Below, one piece after another: positions 58,664 through 64,000 of a DNA stretch of 64,000 nt (positions are counted from its first letter, which is position 1; the number at the start of each line of letters is the position of its first letter). The position numbers were made by a program, and so were the translations under genes. The notes under the pieces were generated by a model. That model was not told the origin of the DNA and made no database searches. It saw nothing but the letters and a program-made list of their open reading frames with translations. Location: positions 1 through 64,000 of the forward strand of contig NZ_AP024094.1 of the NCBI RefSeq assembly GCF_015140455.1, read 5' to 3'. Origin of the DNA: Jeongeupia sp. HS-3. Lineage in GTDB: Bacteria; Pseudomonadota; Gammaproteobacteria; Burkholderiales; Chitinibacteraceae.

Positions 58664-60091
58664 CTATCGGTACGCGACGATGCCGTGCAGCACCATCTTC
58701 TTGTAGAAGGTCGCGCGGCCGATGCCCAGGCGCGCGGCGGCGTCGATGACCCGGCCGTTGCAGGCGTCGAGCGCATCCTGCAGCAGGCGTTTCTCGAAGC
58801 CTGCCATTGCATCGCCATAGCTTGGCGAGCCGCCAGCAGCGGGTGGCGCAACCTGGCCGGGGCGGAGCAGCGGCAACAGTTCGGCGGTGCCGAGCTGCAG
58901 GTGATCGCTGAGCATGGTCGCGCGTTCGAGCACGTTGCGCAGCTCGCGCACATTGCCGGGCCAGTCGTAGCCCTGCAGCAGCGCAATGCCGCTAGCGTCG
59001 ATCCGCCGCACCGCACCGCCTTCGGTGGCCGCGAGGTCGGCAAAGACCGTTTCGCACAGCGCGGCGATGTCCGAACTGCGCTCGCGCAGCGGCGGCAGAT
59101 TGATCGACAAGACGTTGAGCCGGTAGAAGAGGTCGGCGCGGAAGGCGCCGGTTTCGACCTGCTGCAGCAGCCGGGCCGACGTTGCGGCGATGATGCGTAC
59201 GTCCGAGCGGACCACCTGGTTCGAGCCGAGCGCCTCGAATTCCTTGTCCTGCAGCACGCGCAGCAGCTTGGCCTGCAGCGCCAAGGGCAGGTCGCCGATT
59301 TCATCCAGAAACAGCGTGCCGCCGTCGGCGAGCAAAAACTTGCCGACCCGGCTTTTGGCGCCGGTATAGGCACCGGCGGTGGCGCCGAACAGCTCGGCCT
59401 CGAGCAGCGCTTCGGGGATCGCCGCCATGTTCAGCGTCACCAGCGGCTTGTGGGCGCGGCGCGATGCGCTGTGGATCGCGTGCGCGAGCACCTCCTTGCC
59501 GGTGCCGGTTTCGCCGAGCAGCAGCACCGGCGAATCCATCGTCGCGGCGCGCTGGGCCTGGCGCTTGACCTCTTCGCTGGCCGGCGCACTGCCGACGAAA
59601 CTGTCGAACGAATACTTGGCGCGGCGCGTCTGCGCCAGCGATTCGCGCGCGGCGGCGAGTTCGTCGTTCAGCTTGCCGACCTTGGCGATCAGCGGCGACA
59701 GCGAGCGCACCTCGTCGTACAGCGCGAAACCGATCGCGCCGACGATGCGGCCGGCCTCGTCGCGCAGCGGCAGCCGGGTGACGACGAGCGAACCGTTGCG
59801 CGTCGGCATCAGGTCGAGCAGCATCGGCTTGCCGGTGCGCACCACTTCGCGCAACAGGCTGGACGGGATGACTTCTTCGACCTCGCGGCCGAGCGCGTCG
59901 GCCGGATCCTTGAAGCCGAAGCGATCGGCGTAGCGCGCGTTGATCCACACCACGCGGGTGTCGGCGTCGACGATGACCGTGCCTTCGCAGAAGGTTTCGA
60001 ACGAGCGGAACAGCGAGGCAATCGCCCAGTCTCGCGTCTGTTCGTAATCGGCGAGCCGGGCGCCGAGCGGGGCGGTGGACAGGTCGGTCAT
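58664..60091 (-). CDS. Sigma54-dependent transcriptional activator (PAS-AAA+-Fis)
   Basis: A 475-aa enhancer-binding protein. A PAS sensor domain covers about residues 31-125, the AAA+ domain about 160-400 with Walker A GETGTGKE (193-200), the sigma54-contact loop GAYTGA (240-245), Walker B GGTLFLDEI and FRADLFYRLNVL. A Fis-type helix-turn-helix is near 434-470. No response-regulator receiver domain is present, so the PAS domain presumably senses a ligand. I chose the third of three nearby ATGs (60091), which has GGAG 6 nt upstream. Likely controls the adjacent permease-bdhA(-scoAB) genes. Confidence 0.9.
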   Translation of the reverse strand: MTDLSTAPLGARLADYEQTRDWAIASLFRSFETFCEGTVIVDADTRVVWINARYADRFGFKDPADALGREVEEVIPSSLLREVVRTGKPMLLDLMPTRNGSLVVTRLPLRDEAGRIVGAIGFALYDEVRSLSPLIAKVGKLNDELAAARESLAQTRRAKYSFDSFVGSAPASEEVKRQAQRAATMDSPVLLLGETGTGKEVLAHAIHSASRRAHKPLVTLNMAAIPEALLEAELFGATAGAYTGAKSRVGKFLLADGGTLFLDEIGDLPLALQAKLLRVLQDKEFEALGSNQVVRSDVRIIAATSARLLQQVETGAFRADLFYRLNVLSINLPPLRERSSDIAALCETVFADLAATEGGAVRRIDASGIALLQGYDWPGNVRELRNVLERATMLSDHLQLGTAELLPLLRPGQVAPPAAGGSPSYGDAMAGFEKRLLQDALDACNGRVIDAAARLGIGRATFYKKMVLHGIVAYR

Positions 60092-60113
60092 CATCGGCTC
60101 CGTCATCGGACTG

Positions 60114-61046
60114 CTAGGGCTTGATCCAGCCGGCGATGCGCAAGGTGACCGCATCGGCGAGCCCGGCCTGCTGGCAATCGAGCGTTTCTACATCATCCAT
60201 GCCGCGCAGCCACGTCAACTGGCGCTTGGCGAGCTGGCGCGTCGCGGCGATGCCCTTGTCGCGCAGCGTTGCCAGATCATAGTCGCCGGCGAGATGCTCC
60301 CAAGCCTGGCGGTAGCCGACGCAGCGCATCGAAGGCAGGTCGAGCGACAGCGCGTACTTTTGTTGCAGCTTGCGCACTTCGTCGAGCAGGCCGCCTTCGA
60401 GCATCAGGTCGAAACGCAGCGCGATCCGTTCATGCAGCCAGGCGCGCTCGGCCGGCACCAGCGCGAGCTTGTGCAGCCGGTACGGCAGTGCTTCGGCGGT
60501 GGGGGCGGCGAGCAGCTCGGCCATCGGGCGGCCGGCCAGGATGCAGATTTCCAGCGCCCGGCCGACGCGCTGCGAGTCGTTCGGCGCCAGCCGTGCCGCG
60601 GTGATCGGATCGAGTACGGCAAGGCGCGCGTGCATGCCGGGCCAGCCGATCTCCAGTGCGTCGGCCTCGATCTGCAGCCGCAACGCGGCGTCGGCCTGCG
60701 GCAGATCGTGCAGCCCGTGTTGCAGCGCGTTGTAATACATCATCGTGCCGCCAACGAGTACCGGCACCTTGCCACGTGCGGTGATATCGCTCATCAGCGC
60801 CAGCGCGTCGCTGCGGAACTGCGCCGCCGAGTAGCTCTGCTCGGGGCTGATGATGTCGATCAAGTGGTGCGGCGCGCGTGCGAGTTCGTCGGCGTCTGGT
60901 TTGGCGGTGCCGACATCCATGTCGCGAAACACCAGCGCCGAATCGACCGAGATCAGTTCGACCGGCAGGCCGGCTTCGACCAGCGCGATGGCGCTGGCGG
61001 TCTTGCCCGACGCGGTCGGGCCCATCAGGAAAATCGCCGGGTTCAT
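60114..61046 (-). CDS. miaA: tRNA dimethylallyltransferase
   Basis: MiaA (310 aa) prenylates A37 of tRNAs reading UNN codons. P-loop [14 protein letters not shown] (7-20), [18 protein letters not shown] and [12 protein letters not shown] are conserved, as is the late [11 protein letters not shown]. The start overlaps the stop of the membrane-protein gene by 4 nt; mutL lies further upstream, echoing the mutL-miaA pairing of E. coli. Confidence 0.96.
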   Translation of the reverse strand: MNPAIFLMGPTASGKTASAIALVEAGLPVELISVDSALVFRDMDVGTAKPDADELARAPHHLIDIISPEQSYSAAQFRSDALALMSDITARGKVPVLVGGTMMYYNALQHGLHDLPQADAALRLQIEADALEIGWPGMHARLAVLDPITAARLAPNDSQRVGRALEICILAGRPMAELLAAPTAEALPYRLHKLALVPAERAWLHERIALRFDLMLEGGLLDEVRKLQQKYALSLDLPSMRCVGYRQAWEHLAGDYDLATLRDKGIAATRQLAKRQLTWLRGMDDVETLDCQQAGLADAVTLRIAGWIKP

Positions 61047-61831
61047 CGTTCCAGTCTTTGCATAAGGAAGTTGGCGCCGTAGCCGCAAGCAACAGCGATC
61101 AGCGTGGCCGGCAACGCCGCCCAGCCGCCGAGGTGGGCCGCCAGCGCGGGCAGGCACAGGAAGCTCGCGCCGGTACCGACCAGGCCGGTGAGGAAACCGC
61201 GCAACTGCACCAGCACCGCATCACGACCGGCATTGGCGAGCGTGAACGCCGGGATGACCGCGCCTGCGACCGGGGCTGCCGCGAGTACGCCGGTCAGCGC
61301 CGGGCCGAGTATTTGGGCCAGCCCCGTCAGCGATGCCACCAGCAGCAGTGCGGCGCTCATCCGTGTCACCAGTTCGATCCGCGGCAGCGGCACGATGACC
61401 GGCGGTGCGGCCGGTTTCGGCAGCACATACCGCGCCGCCAGCAAGAGACCCGCCAGTGAGGCGATGCCGACCGGCAGGCTGTGTGCGAGACCGCTCCTGG
61501 CCAGCGCAATCGCGGCGAACAGGTACACAATCCAGCCGCAGGCGAGCATGCCGGCCCAGCCGAAACGGCGACCGGCAAAATGCCGGCTGGCAAAACCGAG
61601 CGCGAGCATATAAGCGACATTGGCCCAGAGCCCGACCGGCGCGGCGCTAGCGGTGGCGACCGCGTAGTCCTGACCGTGTTCGAGCCACAGCGCGGTGATC
61701 ACGCACGCGGCAATCAGCGGCAGCCCGCCGAGCAGGCCGGCGGCGGCCGGGCCCCAGCGCTTGCCGGCGAGGCTGGCGAGACCGATGACCAGCGGGCCGG
61801 CGAACAGCTTGACCGCAAGCACGCCATCCAT
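61043..61831 (-). CDS. Unrecognised multi-pass membrane protein between mutL and miaA
   Basis: A 262-aa protein made almost entirely of hydrophobic helices (about eight), rich in Ala, Gly and Leu. It starts [20 protein letters not shown], overlapping the mutL stop by one base, and ends four bases into miaA, so it is translationally coupled on both sides. The two halves look alike in the spacing of Gly-rich helices, perhaps an internal duplication. I cannot name a family. Its position within a tRNA-modification/DNA-repair operon gives no functional hint. Confidence 0.75.
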   Translation of the reverse strand: MDGVLAVKLFAGPLVIGLASLAGKRWGPAAAGLLGGLPLIAACVITALWLEHGQDYAVATASAAPVGLWANVAYMLALGFASRHFAGRRFGWAGMLACGWIVYLFAAIALARSGLAHSLPVGIASLAGLLLAARYVLPKPAAPPVIVPLPRIELVTRMSAALLLVASLTGLAQILGPALTGVLAAAPVAGAVIPAFTLANAGRDAVLVQLRGFLTGLVGTGASFLCLPALAAHLGGWAALPATLIAVACGYGANFLMQRLER

Positions 61832-63720
61832 CACTGGCCGCGCATGAAGAGTTTGTCGAGGTCGTTCATCGTCAGCCGGAACCATGTCGGCCGGCCGTGG
61901 TTGCACTGGCCCGAACGTTCGGTGATCTCCATCTCGCGCAGCAGCGCGTTCATTTCCGGAATCGTCAGCGCCCGGTTCGCGCGCACCGAACCGTGGCAGG
62001 CCATGGTGGCGAGGATCTCGTTGCGTCGGCCGGTGAGCACCTGGCTGGCGCCAACGTCGCGGATGTCGCTCAACACGGACTTCGCCAGCTCGACCACGTC
62101 GGCGTCTTTCAATAGCAGCGGCACGCCGCGTATCGCCAGCAGCGTCGGCGATTGCACCGACAGATCGAAGCCGAGCCGTGCCAGCGTTTCGCCGTGATCT
62201 TCGACCGTGGCGACGTCGAGCCGGTCGGCCGGGAAGACGTGCGGAATCAGCAGCGGCTGCGTCGGCAGTTGTTCCAGATCGAGCGCGTTCTTGAGCTTTT
62301 CGTAAACGACGCGTTCGTGCGCCGCGTGCATGTCGACGACGATCAGCCCGTCGGCGGTCTGCGACAACACATACACGCCGTGTAGCTGCGCCAAGGCGAA
62401 CCCGAGCGGCGGAATGCCGGCGTCGTTGTGCGCGGGGAACGGGGTCGTTTGTGGCGCGGTGGCCGATGGATTCCACGCCGGCGTCGCCTGATCAGACCCA
62501 AGAGCCGGGGGGCGGGCATCGAGCGTCGCAACACCATCGTTGCGGCGCAGATCGCCGAACATCCTGTCGTACAAAGCCATCGGCTCGTTCGCCACCGGCA
62601 GCGGCATAGCCTGCTGGCTGTAGGCGCCGCGCGCGGCGAGGTCGGCGTAGCTTTGGCCCGCCGTTTGAATCGATGGTGGCGGTACGAGCACCTCACCGGT
62701 TTCGGGGTCGATCCCGGCCGGCATCGTGCCGGCCTTGGTCGCCGCCAGTGCTTTTTTCAGCGAATGCAGCAGGAAGCGGTACACCGCCTGCGATTCGCGG
62801 AAACGCACTTCGATCTTGGTCGGGTGAACGTTGACGTCGACGCCGTCGGGGTCGAGATCCAGAAACAGGCAGTAGGCGGCGTGGCGGTCGTGGTGCAGCA
62901 CGTCGCGGTAGGCCTCGCGCAGCGCGTGCTGGATCACCTTGTCGCGCACGAAGCGGCCGTTCACGAAGAAATACTGGCCGTCACGGCTGGATTTGCCCAG
63001 CGTCGGGCTGCCGGTCAGGCCGTAAATGCGCAGCGGCCCGGCGGCCTCGTCGATGGCGATCGCGCTGGCGGCGAATTCGTCGCCGAGAATCGCCGCGGCT
63101 CGCTTCAAGAGATCGCCGGCGAGCAGGCGCAGCTGCGCACGGCCGTTGTGGCTCAGCGTGAACTGCTTGCCCGGATTGGCCAAGGCAAGGCGCTGCACCA
63201 TGTCGGCGCAATGCGCGTATTCGGTCGAGTCGGATTTCAAAAATTTGCGCCGCGCCGGCAACTGGTAATACAGATCGTGGACTTCGATCATCGTGCCGAG
63301 CGCCAGCGCCGCCGGTTCGGGCTCGGACAAGCGGCCGTGATCGGCGTCGACGCGCCATGCGTGCGCACCGCCGGCCTCGCGGCTGGTCAGCACCAGCCTT
63401 GAAACCGACGAGATCGACGCCAAGCCTTCGCCACGAAAACCCAGGGTCGAAACGCGCTGCAAGTCATCGAAATCGCGAATCTTGCTCGTCGCATGCCGGT
63501 GCAGCGCCAGCGCCAGATCATCGCGACCGATGCCGCCGCCGTCGTCGATCACCTTGATCAGCTTGGTGCCGCCGGCGATGAGCTCGACGTTCAGATTCTC
63601 GGCACCGGCGTCGATGCTGTTCTCCAGCAATTCCTTGAGCGCATTGGCCGGGCGCTCGACCACTTCGCCGGCGGCGATCTGGTTGACGAGGGTGTCGGAG
63701 AGAACCTGGATACGGGGCAT
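61831..63720 (-). CDS. mutL: DNA mismatch repair protein MutL
   Basis: MutL (629 aa) couples mismatch recognition by MutS to strand incision. GHKL ATPase motifs: KELLENSIDAGA (29-40), DDGGGIGRDDL and LGFRGEGLASISSVS. The C-terminal dimerisation domain holds DMHAAHERVVYEK (463-475), ACHGSVRAN and CNHGRPTW, the endonuclease and metal-site motifs of MutL proteins from MutH-less bacteria. The start at 63720 gives MPRIQVLSDTLVNQIAAGEV; 35 further codons upstream are not coding. Confidence 0.97.
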   Translation of the reverse strand: MPRIQVLSDTLVNQIAAGEVVERPANALKELLENSIDAGAENLNVELIAGGTKLIKVIDDGGGIGRDDLALALHRHATSKIRDFDDLQRVSTLGFRGEGLASISSVSRLVLTSREAGGAHAWRVDADHGRLSEPEPAALALGTMIEVHDLYYQLPARRKFLKSDSTEYAHCADMVQRLALANPGKQFTLSHNGRAQLRLLAGDLLKRAAAILGDEFAASAIAIDEAAGPLRIYGLTGSPTLGKSSRDGQYFFVNGRFVRDKVIQHALREAYRDVLHHDRHAAYCLFLDLDPDGVDVNVHPTKIEVRFRESQAVYRFLLHSLKKALAATKAGTMPAGIDPETGEVLVPPPSIQTAGQSYADLAARGAYSQQAMPLPVANEPMALYDRMFGDLRRNDGVATLDARPPALGSDQATPAWNPSATAPQTTPFPAHNDAGIPPLGFALAQLHGVYVLSQTADGLIVVDMHAAHERVVYEKLKNALDLEQLPTQPLLIPHVFPADRLDVATVEDHGETLARLGFDLSVQSPTLLAIRGVPLLLKDADVVELAKSVLSDIRDVGASQVLTGRRNEILATMACHGSVRANRALTIPEMNALLREMEITERSGQCNHGRPTWFRLTMNDLDKLFMRGQ

Positions 63721-63857
63721 GGCGGGGGACGGCGGGCAAATCGATATGATAACAGGCGGGCACGGGAGCTCGGGTCGCCCTGTACGGGCATTGCCGGTGC
63801 GCGCAGGACTGCCACTCTGGCACAATCGGGCCCTGCCGACCGTTACCCGAATCCCGC

Positions 63858-64000
63858 ATGCTCAATCCGCTTCCGATTTCCACCGACATCCCGCCCTATG
63901 GCGCCGATGAGGACACCGAGCACGCCTGGCAATGGTTCCACGCCGTCTGCCAGCTGGTGGCGGCACAACTGGCCGAGCTGCCGCGCGGTACGGTGGCGCT
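63858..64000 (+). CDS. Partial unidentified gene at the window end
   Basis: An open frame starting ATG 63858 (MLNPLPISTDIPPYGADEDT) runs off the window after 47 codons. It is divergent from mutL. The coding-like composition (third positions mostly G or C, no stop) supports a gene, but there is no Shine-Dalgarno and too little sequence to name it. Confidence 0.5.
   Translation, partial: MLNPLPISTDIPPYGADEDTEHAWQWFHAVCQLVAAQLAELPRGTVA

Overview
This 64 kb window is a chromosomal core segment of a betaproteobacterium, most likely of the order Neisseriales (Chromobacteriaceae or Chitinibacteraceae type). That placement rests on the protein sequences as I recognise them, on infA lying between secY and rpmJ, on the pilB-pilC-pilD-coaE-zapD-yacG block, on an exbB-exbD-lpxK-Trm112-kdsB-adk block, and on a MutL with an endonuclease-type motif. 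No database search was possible, so the genus is open. Coding density is high and almost every gene can be named. I saw no rRNA, tRNA, CRISPR array, prophage or complete insertion sequence.

Layout. 1-14.0 kb: ribosomal-protein superoperon (rpsJ; rplC to rpsQ; rplN to rpmJ; rpsM to rplQ) with secY, infA and rpoA. Internal promoters and terminators divide it into transcription units. 14.1-16.6 kb: apaH and a convergent olsB-olsA pair for ornithine-lipid synthesis. 16.7-22.1 kb (minus): pilB, pilC, pilD, coaE, zapD and yacG, joining type IV pilus assembly, CoA synthesis and division. 22.2-24.3 kb (minus): a CcsA/YpjD-like membrane protein and a CorC/HlyC protein. 24.4-27.9 kb: ffh, then rpsP-rimM-trmD-rplS. 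27.9-30.3 kb: an alkyltransferase, xerD and an MscS channel. 30.3-34.7 kb: clpS-clpA, a cold-shock gene and icd. 34.8-43.1 kb: rluE, a chemoreceptor, nudJ-mnmA, DegV, DUF945 and purB, a rearranged version of the E. coli icd-rluE-nudJ-mnmA-purB neighbourhood. 43.5-46.2 kb: a prolyl-4-hydroxylase-like dioxygenase, a VOC protein and xseA. 46.7-50.6 kb: exbBD, lpxK, a Trm112-like protein, kdsB and adk. 50.7-54.4 kb: a lone glycosyltransferase, an unrecognised Cys-rich protein, a probable PPi-dependent phosphofructokinase and MarC. 54.4-60.1 kb (minus): a 3-hydroxybutyrate/acetoacetate catabolic locus (sigma54 activator, GntP permease, bdhA, scoA, scoB). 60.1-63.7 kb (minus): mutL, an unknown membrane protein and miaA. 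The window ends inside an unidentified plus-strand gene.

The most informative non-coding structures are these. (1) A sigma54 promoter with GG-N10-GC spacing lies upstream of the GntP gene, with three copies of an 18-bp operator-like palindrome 99-203 bp upstream of the expected start; the likely activator is the adjacent gene. (2) Promoters coincide with terminator hairpins at the rpsJ/rplC and rpsQ/rplN junctions, and four ribosomal promoters share GC-rich discriminators. (3) A ~130-143 bp intergenic repeat occurs twice, once beside a 102-bp segment with 12-bp terminal inverted repeats, placed between bdhA and scoA. (4) A hairpin would mask the olsB Shine-Dalgarno sequence. (5) A palindrome sits in the spacer of the predicted icd promoter. 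No wholly novel multigene system is evident. The closest to new biology are the 3-hydroxybutyrate control region and the unrecognised proteins at 51783-52169 and 61043-61831.
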